NCBI RefSeq assembly: GCF_965216805.1
Contig: NZ_CBDCGN010000002.1
Span: forward strand, 1,674,001-1,738,000
Direction: 5' to 3'
Source of the DNA: Panacagrimonas sp965216805
GTDB lineage: Bacteria > Pseudomonadota > Gammaproteobacteria > Nevskiales > Nevskiaceae
DNA: 64,000 bases
Part shown: in pieces, positions 17,626-28,757 of the stretch
Layout: every line of letters starts with the position of its first letter
Position numbering within the stretch: position 1 is the stretch's first letter
Made by a program: the position numbers and the translations under genes
The notes under the pieces: model-generated
What the model was told of the DNA's origin: nothing
Seen by the model: the letters and a program-made list of their open reading frames with translations, nothing else
The model's database searches: none

Positions 17626-20600
17626 GCGTCCGATGCGCCCGGGAATCGGCGGTCTGGATCGGCTTCGCGACGGCGCTGGCGACCATCCCAGGTCCAGCGC
17701 GAGACGAACACGGCGTCGGCCCCTTCGCGGCGTACCAACTGGCTGATCCCGACGCCGGGCAGCTCGGCGTAGCAGCCCCACTCGCGCTCGCTGGTCATGA
17801 CGAAATCCAGATCGAATTCGCGGATCAGCGCCATGCAGTGCCGGCGCGCGTCGTCGTCGATGCCGGCGAAGGCTTCGTCGAGCAGCACCAGGCGCGGCGA
17901 GTTCGCATCCGCGCTCTGGTAGAAGCTGCTGGCGGCGGCGAACAATGGCACGGTGAGACCGAGCGCTTTCTCGCCGCTGGACGCCGGCCCGCCGAGCGGT
18001 CGCCAGTCGGGGTCGTTGCGCGACAGTTTTCGCTGCACGGCAAAGCGGTGCCAGCGCCGGTAGTCCAGTGCCCCCACGAGCACGTCGAGCTGTACCGCCT
18101 GTTCGTCCCGACTGCGCTCGGCCTCGATGCGGCGGCCGAGAAATTCGCCGACGGCCCTGCGATCTTCCGCCGACCAGGCTTCGCTGCGCGTACGCAGCAG
18201 TCGCTGGCGAGCTTCGGCCAGCCCGGTGGGCGCGTCGTCATCGTCGGCCGGCAGCCAGGCCAGGCGAAAGCGCACGCCGGTGGAGGTGGGCCGGCGCTCC
18301 AGTTCGGTATTGATTGCGCTGACGCGGCGGTCGGTGTCCTGGATCAGGCGCTGCAGCTCGGAGGCGATCTCCTGCTGCAGGTGATTCTCCAGAATCTCGC
18401 GCTCGCCGGCCGACAGTTGGCGGCGACGTTCCTCGCGCTCGGTGTCCAGTTGCGCGCGCAGCCGGTCGGGACGCTCCGGGCGCTGGCGGTAGACGATGTG
18501 CACCAGCATGCAGTCGTCGGCCACTTCCATGACCGCCTCGTGGCCTTGCGCCGACATTGCGCGCTGGAGCTCGGAAAGATCATGTCCGATCCCGTTCTGC
18601 ACGCGCTGCCAGTCGGCGTCTTCGGACGCCACCTCGCTCAATGCCTGCTCGGCCCTGCGCGCCAGACTGCGTGCCGCGTCCACGCCCCAGACGGTATCGG
18701 TCGGCGGCAACTCGATTTCCGGCAACGCCTGCTGCATCAGGCCAGCGGCGGTGAAGGCCTGCAGCACGCCGATGGCGATGCGGCGTTCCTCGCTGCGTTC
18801 CTCGAGCCGCTGATGCGCGTTGAGGTCTTTCTGCTGTGCCGCAGACAAACGGCCGCTGGCGTCGATCTGCAGCTTGCGGGTGCCCTCGCGCTCACTTTGA
18901 TGCCGCTTGAGCGCTTCACCGGCTGCGGCGATCTTTACCTGCAGGGTTTCGACGCGATCGCCAACCGTTTCGCGCAAAGTCTCGTAACGTGTGCGCGCCT
19001 GCTGCGCGGCACGCGTCTGCTGTTCGCAGTCGGCGTTGGCGCGTTGGTGTTCTTCCCGCGCGTCGGCTTCGCGCTGCAGCTGCGCGGCCAACTCAATCAG
19101 ATCGCGGCGATGCTCGCGCAGGCTGGCGGCGAACACACCAGCGGCGCGCCGGTAGTCCTGCAGATTCGCTGTGAGCCGGTCGAGCCCGGCACTGTCAGTG
19201 GGAAGGCCGAGATCGGCAGCGTCGATCTCCACGGTGTCGCGTGCGCGCTCCAGCGCGGCGCTGGCAGTGACCAGTTGTGCATCGGCAGCGGCAAGGCGCT
19301 CCTGCGCGTCGCGGCGCTGCTTTTCGGCCGCGCCGAATTCGGCCTGCGCGCGTAGCAGTGCGTCTTCGCCCGGCGCACGTTCGAGCTCTCCGCGCATCGC
19401 CTCGCGGGTGTCCCGCACCTCGCCGAGTTGTGCGTCCAGGGTCTGCACGTGCGACTCCAGCTCCCGCGAGCGCTGCGCAATCTGCATCAGCCGCTGCCGT
19501 CGAGCGGCTTCGCGCGCAGCGTGGCCGATGAACTCGGCCTGCGGTTTGGCCCATGCACCTTGCGCGGGTCCGAGGCGGAAGCGGCCCTGCGGCGAGATCC
19601 AGGCTTCAGCGGAGACATCGTCGGTGTTGTTCGCGGCGATACTGGCGAGTACGGCCTCGATCGTGTCGGTCGCCACCGCCGCCGCAGCGCCCTGGGCGGA
19701 AACGCTGGCGCGCAGGAAGCTGCGCAGACTGATGGCGCCCACCGGCGCACGCTCCACCAGGAACAGGTCGTGCGTGGCTGCGTCCAGCAGCTCGCCGGCC
19801 GGTGTCACCCAGGCATCAAGCAGACCGGCCGCCTGCAGTGCTGCTTCCAGCCCGGCACGTGTGGCCGGCGACGTATCGTCGGTGAAGTCGATCAGTTGCC
19901 ACAGCGGCGCGCCAGCGCGCTCGCGCCGTGCTTCGGCATCGCGCGTCAGAGGTAGCGGCGGTATCCGGTCGTCGCCGCGCGTCAGTGCTGCCTGCTCGAC
20001 GCGCAGGGTCTCCTGTTCCTCTTCAGCGGCGCCTCGCTGCTGGCGCAGCCCGGCCTCTTGCATCGCCAGCGCCTGCTCGCGCTCGCCGCGGGCACGTTCA
20101 AGCGCAAGGCGCAGCGGATTGCGTGCACTGCCACCGACGATCCAGTCCTCCAGCGCCGCCAGTGCGTCGTCCACATCCGGCAGAACCAGCTCTTGCAGCG
20201 CGCCGAGATGATGTTTCCACGCCGCCAGCAGGGCATCGCCGGCCTGCCGTTGTTCGCGCTGACGCACTTCGACGCCGGCCGCAGCGCTGTCGAAATCATC
20301 GGCGCGTGCGCGGCGCTCGTTGGCGGCGCTGTCCTGTTCGCGCTGCGCCTTGAAGCACTCCGCGAGGCGCTTGCGCAGAAACTCGATCTGCCCCAGGCGC
20401 GACTGCGCCGCCTGCTCGGCTTCCCGCCGCAGCCGGTCCGGGTGATCGGCCGCAAGGCTGTCGGCGCCGTCTGGCAGATTCAGACCTTGCAGCGACTGCG
20501 CCAGCGCAGGACCAAGGCCAGTCGCATCAGCCAGCTCACGTGCGGATTTCATGTCGTCGACCAGCCTCGCAAGCGAGCTGGCAACGGTGCGGCGGCGCTC

Positions 20601-21758
20601 GCCGGACTGGCGGCCTTCACGCTCGTTACGCTCGGCACTCTTGCTGGCACGCTGTTCGGCGTCGTGCTGCCATCGCGCGGTCTTCGCGGCCTCATCGCGC
20701 GCCTCGTCGAGGCGCCTGGCGTCCAGATGGGCCGGGTCTTCCTTGAGTGCGTCGAGCCGCGCGCTGTCTTCGTCGATCCGTCGCGCCAGCTCGCGGTCGA
20801 GCACCTCCAGGCGTTCGGTTTCCGCACTCGCAACGGCCAGTTCCGCTTCGGCTTCGTTGACCTCGCGACTGGCCTCGTCGAAACGCGTGATCGACTTGCG
20901 CAGCGCGGCGGCGCGGCGCCGCGCCGCGATCTGGGCATACACGCGGTAGCGCTTCTCGAACCCCGTCACGGACTTCGACATCGCATCGAGCTCTTCAAGT
21001 TCGCGCTTGAGATCCTCCAGGCGGTTGAAGGATTCGGCGACGTCCTCCAGCAGGCCGCGATCCAGCGGCGCCAGCGCTTCGCTGAGCGCATGGGACAGGC
21101 GCTTCTCGTCCGGCTGCCTGGACAACTGCGGTTGACGCAACTGGATCAGGGTATCGATCAGCGCCGCGTAGCGCGCCTCGCCGAGATGGAACAGGCGCTC
21201 ATCAACCGCGCGGCGGTAGGCCTGCGCGCTTTCGAACACGGTGCCGCATCCGCCGATGGCAGCCTGAAGGCGCTCGCGCGACAGCGCAGTGCGATCCGGC
21301 GTGGTCAGCCACAGGCTTTGCCCGATGCGTTGCGTGGTGAGGAAGTACCAGGGCTCCACCGGCTTTCCGGCAACGGCCTTCAGGCCGCAACCCAGGGTCA
21401 GGAACTGCGCGATGCCGTTGTCGTCGCGGCGCCCGAACTCGATCCAGGCATAGCCGGTGCGACGATCGCCGGCTGCGCCACCCATCAGCAGGTTCCACTC
21501 CATGCGCTTGCTGCGATCGCCGTCCGGCTCGATGCGTTCAGAGCGCAGGCTGGCATCGAACAGGAAAGGCAGGGTCAACGACAGCACCTTGGATTTTCCG
21601 GTGCCGTTGTTGCCGCGCAGCAGCAGATGCCCGTCGCGGAACCAGAATTCCTCGACATCGTAGAAAAACATTTCCACCAGCCCGATGCGCAGCGGCTGCC
21701 AGCGCGGCAGCACGGGTTCGGGCAGGGTCGGCAACGCGTTGGTGCCGGGTTCGCTCAT
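17622..21758 (-). CDS. jetC: Wadjet JetC (type I, SMC/MukB-like ATPase)
   Basis: 1378-residue SMC-like ATPase (TIGR02680 type). Walker A is GNNGTGKS at 49-56. Long Glu/Arg/Ala coiled coils fill about 260-1200. The ABC signature region is GGPASSGEKALGLTVPLF from 1256. Walker B is LVLLDEAFAGID with Asp1294/Glu1295. It is the motor of the complex that extrudes DNA loops and recognises small circular plasmids. Start ATG 21758 overlaps jetB by 4 bases and the stop overlaps jetD, so stoichiometry is probably set by coupled translation. All ATPase residues look intact. Confidence 0.96.
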   Translation of the reverse strand: MSEPGTNALPTLPEPVLPRWQPLRIGLVEMFFYDVEEFWFRDGHLLLRGNNGTGKSKVLSLTLPFLFDASLRSERIEPDGDRSKRMEWNLLMGGAAGDRRTGYAWIEFGRRDDNGIAQFLTLGCGLKAVAGKPVEPWYFLTTQRIGQSLWLTTPDRTALSRERLQAAIGGCGTVFESAQAYRRAVDERLFHLGEARYAALIDTLIQLRQPQLSRQPDEKRLSHALSEALAPLDRGLLEDVAESFNRLEDLKRELEELDAMSKSVTGFEKRYRVYAQIAARRRAAALRKSITRFDEASREVNEAEAELAVASAETERLEVLDRELARRIDEDSARLDALKEDPAHLDARRLDEARDEAAKTARWQHDAEQRASKSAERNEREGRQSGERRRTVASSLARLVDDMKSARELADATGLGPALAQSLQGLNLPDGADSLAADHPDRLRREAEQAAQSRLGQIEFLRKRLAECFKAQREQDSAANERRARADDFDSAAAGVEVRQREQRQAGDALLAAWKHHLGALQELVLPDVDDALAALEDWIVGGSARNPLRLALERARGEREQALAMQEAGLRQQRGAAEEEQETLRVEQAALTRGDDRIPPLPLTRDAEARRERAGAPLWQLIDFTDDTSPATRAGLEAALQAAGLLDAWVTPAGELLDAATHDLFLVERAPVGAISLRSFLRASVSAQGAAAAVATDTIEAVLASIAANNTDDVSAEAWISPQGRFRLGPAQGAWAKPQAEFIGHAAREAARRQRLMQIAQRSRELESHVQTLDAQLGEVRDTREAMRGELERAPGEDALLRAQAEFGAAEKQRRDAQERLAAADAQLVTASAALERARDTVEIDAADLGLPTDSAGLDRLTANLQDYRRAAGVFAASLREHRRDLIELAAQLQREADAREEHQRANADCEQQTRAAQQARTRYETLRETVGDRVETLQVKIAAAGEALKRHQSEREGTRKLQIDASGRLSAAQQKDLNAHQRLEERSEERRIAIGVLQAFTAAGLMQQALPEIELPPTDTVWGVDAARSLARRAEQALSEVASEDADWQRVQNGIGHDLSELQRAMSAQGHEAVMEVADDCMLVHIVYRQRPERPDRLRAQLDTEREERRRQLSAGEREILENHLQQEIASELQRLIQDTDRRVSAINTELERRPTSTGVRFRLAWLPADDDDAPTGLAEARQRLLRTRSEAWSAEDRRAVGEFLGRRIEAERSRDEQAVQLDVLVGALDYRRWHRFAVQRKLSRNDPDWRPLGGPASSGEKALGLTVPLFAAASSFYQSADANSPRLVLLDEAFAGIDDDARRHCMALIREFDLDFVMTSEREWGCYAELPGVGISQLVRREGADAVFVSRWTWDGRQRRREADPDRRFPGASDA

Positions 21759-23008
21759 AGCAGTGCCGCTTGTTTGGGTGCGGCGGCATCGCTGCCACCA
21801 AGCTGCGGTTCGACAAAGCCGTAGCGCAGCAACGCCGGTCGGGCGCGCACGCGGTCGTCGTGACGGCGCAGCAGCTTGAGTGCCACCAGCCGGTTCACCG
21901 CCTGCTCGGCAAGGCCGGATTCGGCACCGGGCTCACGCGCGGCTTTGTTCCAGTATTGACCATGGCGATCGGCGGCAGCGCGCAGGAATGCCGCCAGTTC
22001 CATCTGCGTGTGCAGGCGACCGGGCGTTTCGCGTTCGGCCTTGGCCAGGTATTCGGCGACCAGCAGGGTGGCGTGCGCCTCGGTACCGACCGCCGGCATG
22101 CGTACGTCGGTCAGTTCGGAATCCGGATCCACCAGCGCCAGACCTTCGGCGCGCAACTCGGCCACCAGACCCAGGGCATCGGCCAGCCGCGCCGACATCG
22201 GGCCGCGCTGGCTGGCCAGGTAGTCGCGTTCATGTTGCGCGAGCTCATCGTGATAGACCACCGGATCATCCAGCAGACAGCGCGCGATGCGGTGTCGCGC
22301 TTCGTCCCTGCGCCCCTGCTCGCTGTCGGCGGAAAATTCTTCGACCATTGCCGCGAGCCGGCCTTCGAAATCCAGTTGCGGCTGCGCGGTCGCGAGCCAG
22401 CTGGCCCCGCGACTGCTGCCGGGCAAGGCGGCAAGCACGCGGCGATGCACGTCGTAGAGCACGTCGGCTTCGCTGCCGCGCTCGACGTAGCGACCATCGT
22501 CGCCAGCCACCAGACTCAGCGCCCCATGCTGCAGCAGGTAGCGGCAGACGTGCACCAGATCGCGCCGCTCGCGCGCGGCTTCGAGCGTGAAGCGGAAGCC
22601 CTGCGCCGCCAGTTCTTCGTCGAGCGCGGCTTCGAGCACCCGTTCCCCCAGCACCTGCAAGGTGATCTGCGGCTCGGCGCGTTCTAGCACCGCGCACACC
22701 AGACACAGCAGCACGTAGCGTTCGCGCGCCAGCGCACCGTCGAAGCCGGCAGCGCCGCGCGTGGCGTCGTCGAGCGCGCCGGGGCGCTTGTAGAGGCGCG
22801 CGCATTCGCGGTCCAGCAACAATACCCAGCCGGTCTCGCGCATCAGCCACTCGCGCAGTGCCGGCAGGTGCCGGCGCACCAGTGCGTACGCGGCGTGGCT
22901 CGCCGGCAGCAACGGCTGCATCAGCAGGGCGCGCAAGGCCTGCTCGAACTCCGCGGCCCTCTGGCGGGCCAGGATGTCGTCGAGCGCGTTGCGATCTTCG
23001 GTGGCCAT
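21755..23008 (-). CDS. jetB: Wadjet JetB (type I, TIGR02678/DUF2398)
   Basis: 417-residue kleisin-interacting (KITE-like) subunit of type I Wadjet. It is recognised by position and by family features: winged-helix-like segments, a Trp/Leu region LREWLMRETGWVLLLDRE and a C-terminal block EQAVNRLVALKLLRRHDD. It bridges JetA and JetC in the loop-extruding complex. ATG 23008 lies 10 bases after the jetA stop. The stop overlaps jetC. No truncation is seen. Confidence 0.92.
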   Translation of the reverse strand: MATEDRNALDDILARQRAAEFEQALRALLMQPLLPASHAAYALVRRHLPALREWLMRETGWVLLLDRECARLYKRPGALDDATRGAAGFDGALARERYVLLCLVCAVLERAEPQITLQVLGERVLEAALDEELAAQGFRFTLEAARERRDLVHVCRYLLQHGALSLVAGDDGRYVERGSEADVLYDVHRRVLAALPGSSRGASWLATAQPQLDFEGRLAAMVEEFSADSEQGRRDEARHRIARCLLDDPVVYHDELAQHERDYLASQRGPMSARLADALGLVAELRAEGLALVDPDSELTDVRMPAVGTEAHATLLVAEYLAKAERETPGRLHTQMELAAFLRAAADRHGQYWNKAAREPGAESGLAEQAVNRLVALKLLRRHDDRVRARPALLRYGFVEPQLGGSDAAAPKQAALL

Positions 23009-23018
23009 GGGCTGGCAA

Positions 23019-24518
23019 CTACACCGCAGCGATTTCGATCAGATGGTCGCGTCCGGCGAAACGCCCCAGTTCGGTCTCGATCACCGCCTCGCGGCCGTCG
23101 ATCAGCGGCGTCAGGCGCACGCGCAACAGGCCGTCGGCACTGCTGCGCTCGACCGGCCGATCCGGTCGGCTCTGCGCCGAAAGCGCTTCTCCGAGCAGGT
23201 TCAGAAACAGCCGGAATGTGGCAGCGTCGAGCTCGCCGATCTGCGACAGGCGAGTGATGCCGGCACCGACGAGGCGTTCGCGCGCCTGCGTCAGCTGCGC
23301 CGCCTGTTCGGCCATCTGCGCTGCCAGCAACGCGCGCGCCTGGCTGCGATCGCGGATCGGCGGCGGACCCCCGCGCGTCGGCAACCGACCCTGCTCGCGC
23401 AGGCGCGGGTGAATCGCCAGTGGCGGCGACGCGCCCCAGGGCGTGCTCGCCATCACCTCCGCAGGTGCTGCCAGCGCGAGGTGGCGCGCCGGCGACAGAC
23501 CGAACGCGGCGCGCCACAGGCGATGCGCTTGGCCGGCATCCGGCGTCTGCGCAAACCACACGGCCAGTCGGCGGAAATCGGCGCTGCGATCGCTGCGTCC
23601 GGCGCGGCGCTCGTTGAGCGCGGACACCGCCGACAGCAATCTCGGGATCGCCGAGCGTGCGGCGGCGCGCAGCAGCTCGGCCTGCGCCGGCGAACGTCCG
23701 TCGGACAGAAACCACAGCCGGAAGCCGCTCCAGCGTTCGGCCCAGGCCGCCATCTTCTGGGCGAACGCAAGCTGACGGCCGTCGGCATCGTCGGGCGCGG
23801 CGTCGCCGGCTTCGCGCTCGGCGACCCGCTGCAGCAGCCGTTGTACCGAAGGCTCCAGCGCTTCGAGTGCAACGGCGATACGCCCGGATCGCTCGACCAG
23901 TTCGCGGATGAAGCGTTCCAGATAGTCGATCAGCCGGGTCTTGAAGCCCATCACCGCGTCGAGTTCCGCGCGCTGCAGTTCCAGCGTGCGAGCCAGATCG
24001 GCCATGAATGTCTCCGCGTGCCGGGCCAGGCCCTCGAACACGTGCACCAGATCGCGCAAGGCTTCGTGCACTTTGGCGGCGTCGAGCTCGGCATCGGCGG
24101 CCAGCAGTTGCAGCGTGGTCAGCCGCGCCAGGATGTCGTCCAGGGCCACGGTCTGCAGCTCGCCCTTGCGCGCCAGCGCTGCGGCGAAAACCACCAGGCC
24201 AGCTTCGACCGCTTCGCCGCCAACGGTGAGCCGGTACAGCAGGCGCCGGCGGTAGAAGTCTTCCAGCGTCGAGACGCGCGCGGTATCCGCCTGTGCGCGC
24301 AGATTGCCCCAGGCCACCAGCTGGTCCAGGGTCTGCGCCAGTTCCTCGGACGAGGGCGGTGCGCCGGGCCATTGCGCCTCCCGCAACAGATCGTCCGGTC
24401 GCAGGTGCAGACGAAAGGCGCGCTTGGCCGCGGCAAAGCAGTCCAGCACTGCCCGATATATCGCCGCCTTTTCGGAGGAGACATGACGGAACAGATCACC
24501 GCTGCGGGCGGCAATCAT
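23019..24518 (-). CDS. jetA: Wadjet JetA (type I, TIGR02677/DUF2397 kleisin)
   Basis: 499-residue kleisin-like subunit. The family N-terminus is clear: LFRHVSSEKAAIYRAVLDCF directly after the start, then a long helical middle (ALEALEPSVQRLLQRVAERE) and a winged-helix C-terminus ending RDHLIEIAAV. It links the two JetC heads. ATG 24518 overlaps the PIN toxin stop as ATGA, with no separate strong ribosome site, so translation probably depends on ribosomes finishing the toxin. This start places the conserved FRHVS block at residue 10, as expected. Confidence 0.94.
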   Translation of the reverse strand: MIAARSGDLFRHVSSEKAAIYRAVLDCFAAAKRAFRLHLRPDDLLREAQWPGAPPSSEELAQTLDQLVAWGNLRAQADTARVSTLEDFYRRRLLYRLTVGGEAVEAGLVVFAAALARKGELQTVALDDILARLTTLQLLAADAELDAAKVHEALRDLVHVFEGLARHAETFMADLARTLELQRAELDAVMGFKTRLIDYLERFIRELVERSGRIAVALEALEPSVQRLLQRVAEREAGDAAPDDADGRQLAFAQKMAAWAERWSGFRLWFLSDGRSPAQAELLRAAARSAIPRLLSAVSALNERRAGRSDRSADFRRLAVWFAQTPDAGQAHRLWRAAFGLSPARHLALAAPAEVMASTPWGASPPLAIHPRLREQGRLPTRGGPPPIRDRSQARALLAAQMAEQAAQLTQARERLVGAGITRLSQIGELDAATFRLFLNLLGEALSAQSRPDRPVERSSADGLLRVRLTPLIDGREAVIETELGRFAGRDHLIEIAAV

Positions 24519-24919
24519 GCCAGCGCGACGCCCGCCTTCTTCGCCGCCCGCCTCAGATCGCTGTCGAGCGTTGCCAGCGGGAGGTCCCGGCGCAGAGCCA
24601 GTTCGAGATATGCCGCGTCATATGCGGTGAGCTTGTATTCGGCCGCCAACGCCAAGGTGGACGACAGGGCCAGATCGACCCTTCCCGGCTCCACCTCGAT
24701 GGAGCGAGCCTTGAGGCTGCGGCGGATGATCTGCATGGCCGCCTCGTCCGCGCGCTTTTTGCGCAGCGCCATCAGCAAGGCGTTGGCAACTTCGATGGGC
24801 CAGATGGCCGGAACTGCGAACTCGGCCTCGCCGAGCCGCTCCGGCAGGCCCTTCGGCGGCTCTTCATCAAGCAGCGTGCAGGCGATGAAGGCGCTGCAAT
24901 CGACAACGATCGCCGGCAT
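24515..24919 (-). CDS. vapC: PIN-domain toxin, VapC type
   Basis: 134-residue PIN ribonuclease. The four acidic metal ligands are present: Asp7 (IVVDCSAF), Glu43 (PIEVANALL), Asp101 (AYDAAYLELA) and Asp119 (LATLDSDL). VapC toxins cut tRNA or rRNA when the antitoxin decays. Start ATG 24919 shares a base with the antitoxin stop (TGATG). Its own stop overlaps jetA. It is therefore physically and probably translationally the second cistron of the Wadjet operon, an arrangement I do not know as standard. Confidence 0.93.
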   Translation of the reverse strand: MPAIVVDCSAFIACTLLDEEPPKGLPERLGEAEFAVPAIWPIEVANALLMALRKKRADEAAMQIIRRSLKARSIEVEPGRVDLALSSTLALAAEYKLTAYDAAYLELALRRDLPLATLDSDLRRAAKKAGVALA

Positions 24920-25170
24920 CAGCGGCGGCCCTCCTCGATCCAGCTCAGGATTTCGGCGCGGCTGGCACCCATGCCGCGCGCCTTGAGGTCTTCTCGTAGC
25001 GCCATCAGATCGGACCAGGCATTGCGTTGTTGCTCAAGATCGGGCCGCCCGGCCGGAATCAGTTCGGCGATCGGCTTGCCGTGCTTGGTGATGGTGATGC
25101 GCTCGCCACGCGCCACCCGCTCCAGCAATCTGGGCAAGTGGGTCTTGGCTTCGTAGGCGCCGACTTCCAT
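24919..25170 (-). CDS. Phd/YefM-family antitoxin
   Basis: 83-residue antitoxin. The N-terminal DNA-binding fold is the classic Phd/YefM block VGAYEAKTHLPRLLERV followed by GERITITKHGKPIAELIP. The C-terminal tail (RNAWSDLMALREDLKARG) should wrap and inhibit the PIN toxin. First gene of the six-gene operon. A 22-base near-palindrome lies 12 bases upstream of its start, so autorepression with the toxin is likely. Confidence 0.93.
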   Translation of the reverse strand: MEVGAYEAKTHLPRLLERVARGERITITKHGKPIAELIPAGRPDLEQQRNAWSDLMALREDLKARGMGASRAEILSWIEEGRR

Positions 25171-25182
25171 GACGGACTCCGA

Positions 25183-25213
25183 ACTAGTCTGAATTCAGAC
25201 CAGTTTAGGTCGA

Positions 25214-25230
<17 letters not shown>
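25183..25230 (-). promoter_or_regulatory. promoter and palindromic operator of the TA-Wadjet operon
   Basis: Core GTCTGAATTCAGAC (25187-25200) is a perfect 14-base palindrome. It extends to 25183-25204 with one mismatched pair. On the minus strand a -35-like TTTACC (25225-25230) and a -10-like TAAACT (25202-25207) are separated by 17 bases, placing the palindrome at the start of transcription. The -35 box lies inside the thiC stop region. The layout fits autorepression by the antitoxin. Box matches are 4 of 6 each, so the promoter call is tentative; the palindrome itself is certain. Confidence 0.55.
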
Positions 25231-27106
<1,876 letters not shown>

Positions 27107-27161
27107 GGCAAGGCTCCTGCATGCCGCACGAACGTCCGCACGGTGGATCATTGCTCCACCC

Positions 27162-27250
27162 GGGCCTTCCGTTCGCCGGCGTCTCCCAGTGTGGGCGGCT
27201 ACGTTCCAAGGGTTTGATCTCAGCTTTGCTGTGCACAAAGCACCCCCGGC
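27162..27250 (-). ncRNA. TPP riboswitch in the thiC leader
   Basis: Read on the minus strand, the leader contains the thi-box landmarks in order: CGGGGGTGC, a short P3 hairpin around GTGCAC, GCTGAGA, ACCCTTGGAAC (consensus ACCCTTTGAACCT) and CTGG-GAGAC-GCCGGCG-AACGGAAGG. This is the standard TPP aptamer layout. A hairpin GGTGGA/TCCACC (27142-27160) between aptamer and ribosome site probably forms part of the expression platform. A further perfect hairpin CTTGGGG/CCCCAAG lies just upstream at 27273-27290. Thiamine pyrophosphate should repress thiC. Confidence 0.88.
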
Positions 27251-27373
27251 CAAGTGCACAGGTTACGCGCTGCTTGGGGCAAACCCCAAGTACGATCTTC
27301 GAGATTTGTGTGCCACCTCCAGGGCTTGCGCACCACCGTTGGCAGCCATCGCGGTTTGCGTCAGATTGCGCGC

Positions 27374-28552
27374 ATGAACCGTTCCCGACCCAATCCGATC
27401 CAGCGCTTGCATTGGCGGCGCGTCGTGCCCCGGTACCAGCGTGGGCGCATGCTGCCGATGGCCGTGGCCGGCTTTGCCGTGGGCGCTCTGTTTTTCTGGA
27501 TGGGCCGGCAATCGCAGGACCAGACGCCGGTAGCGTCGACCGTGGTTGCGGAGGCGCGCGCCATTGTGGCGCGTGGCGATCTGAGCGCCGGCGAACAGGC
27601 CAATATCGAAGTGTTCCAGCGGGTGTCGCCCTCGGTGGTGAACATCGCCAGCGTCGAACACCTGTCCGGCCTGTTCTCGAGACGGGTGATGGAGGTGCCC
27701 CGCGGCACCGGCACCGGCTTCATCTGGGACGCAAACGGCCACGTGGTGACCAACTTCCACGTGATCCAGGGCGGTACCAGCGTGCGGGTAACCCTGGCCG
27801 ATCAGACCACGCACCCGGCCGAGGTGATCGGTGTGTTCCCCGATCGCGACCTTGCCGTGCTGCGCATCGACGCCAGCGCTGCGCAGTTGCCGCCGATCAT
27901 GGTCGGGACCAGCAGCGATCTGCGGGTGGGGCAATCGGTGTACGCCATCGGCAATCCCTTCGGCCTGGACCAGACGCTGACCACCGGCATCGTCAGCGCA
28001 CTCGATCGCGAGATCGATTCGATCACCCGGCGGCCAATCCGCGGCGTGATCCAGACCGATGCGGCGATCAATCCGGGCAACTCCGGCGGCCCGCTGCTGG
28101 ATTCTGCGGGCCGTCTGATCGGCGTCAACACCGCCATCTACAGTCCCAGCGGCGCCAATGCGGGCATCGGCTTTGCCATTCCGGTGGACGAGGTCAATCG
28201 GGTGGTGCCGCGCCTGATCCGCGACGGCCGGCTGGTACGCCCGACCCTGGGCATCTCCGGCGCACCGCCGGATCTGAACCAGGCGCTGGGGCTGCCGCCC
28301 GGCGTGGCGATCGTGGCGTTGGAGCCGGGCGGTGCGGCCGAGCGCGCGGGGCTGCAGGCATTTCGTCGCGAGCGCAGTGGTGCCATCGTGGCGGGCGACA
28401 TCATCACCGCCATCGACGATCAGCCGGTCACCAGCTTCGATACCTTGCTGGATCAGCTGGAACGCCATCAGCCGGGCGATACGGTGGCGCTGACCGTGCG
28501 ACGCGCCGAGCGCGAGCGAAAGGTCGAGGTCCGGCTCGGGTCACCTGAGTAA
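27374..28552 (+). CDS. membrane-anchored HtrA/DegS-like serine protease
   Basis: 392-residue periplasmic protease with an N-terminal anchor (MAVAGFAVGALFFWMG, 29-44). The trypsin-like domain has catalytic His129 (TNFHVIQ), Asp159 (DRDLAVL) and Ser237 (NPGNSGGP). A single C-terminal PDZ domain spans about 260-390. The one-PDZ, anchored layout matches DegS/HhoB, which cleaves anti-sigma factors under envelope stress, rather than DegP. The start was set at ATG 27374 because earlier in-frame codons add sequence lying in the thiC leader. Confidence 0.93.
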   Translation: MNRSRPNPIQRLHWRRVVPRYQRGRMLPMAVAGFAVGALFFWMGRQSQDQTPVASTVVAEARAIVARGDLSAGEQANIEVFQRVSPSVVNIASVEHLSGLFSRRVMEVPRGTGTGFIWDANGHVVTNFHVIQGGTSVRVTLADQTTHPAEVIGVFPDRDLAVLRIDASAAQLPPIMVGTSSDLRVGQSVYAIGNPFGLDQTLTTGIVSALDREIDSITRRPIRGVIQTDAAINPGNSGGPLLDSAGRLIGVNTAIYSPSGANAGIGFAIPVDEVNRVVPRLIRDGRLVRPTLGISGAPPDLNQALGLPPGVAIVALEPGGAAERAGLQAFRRERSGAIVAGDIITAIDDQPVTSFDTLLDQLERHQPGDTVALTVRRAERERKVEVRLGSPE

Positions 28553-28708
28553 GGCCTGTTTGCGCTACGCCGTTCGCCGCCCGCACCGGTGCAGGCGGCG
28601 ACTCGCCCGAGCCCTTCGTTCCGCGGACCTTCCGCGGCGAGACGCTCGGCGTTCGGGCCGTGGCGCGAACCCATCCATGCACCCAAGCGGGGCGAGCCTG
28701 GACGTCTT

Positions 28709-28724
28709 TGGCCCCCTTCTTGCA
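28709..28724 (+). promoter_or_regulatory. sigma-54 promoter for the ammonium transporter
   Basis: TGGCCCCCTTCTTGCA matches the sigma-54 consensus TGGCACG-N4-TTGCW except at two positions, with the required GG-N10-GC spacing. It lies 34 bases before the amt ATG. Nitrogen-regulated amt genes are commonly sigma-54/NtrC dependent. Upstream, 28577-28598 is a 22-base palindrome (one mismatched pair) around GCACCGGTGC. It may be an activator site or the htrA terminator. Confidence 0.6.
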
Positions 28725-28757
28725 GCCGCAGGCCCGACGCCCCTTTTGTGTGCACGA

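Noticed and set aside
20058..21824. 588-codon plus-strand frame opposite jetC, and similar frames at 17838-19355 and 22974-24986
   Set aside because: Antisense shadows of jetC, jetB and jetA, with no recognisable domains.
27273..27290. Perfect hairpin CTTGGGG/CCCCAAG as a terminator
   Set aside because: It lies upstream of the TPP aptamer and has no T tract on either strand. It was left as a leader or promoter-region hairpin.
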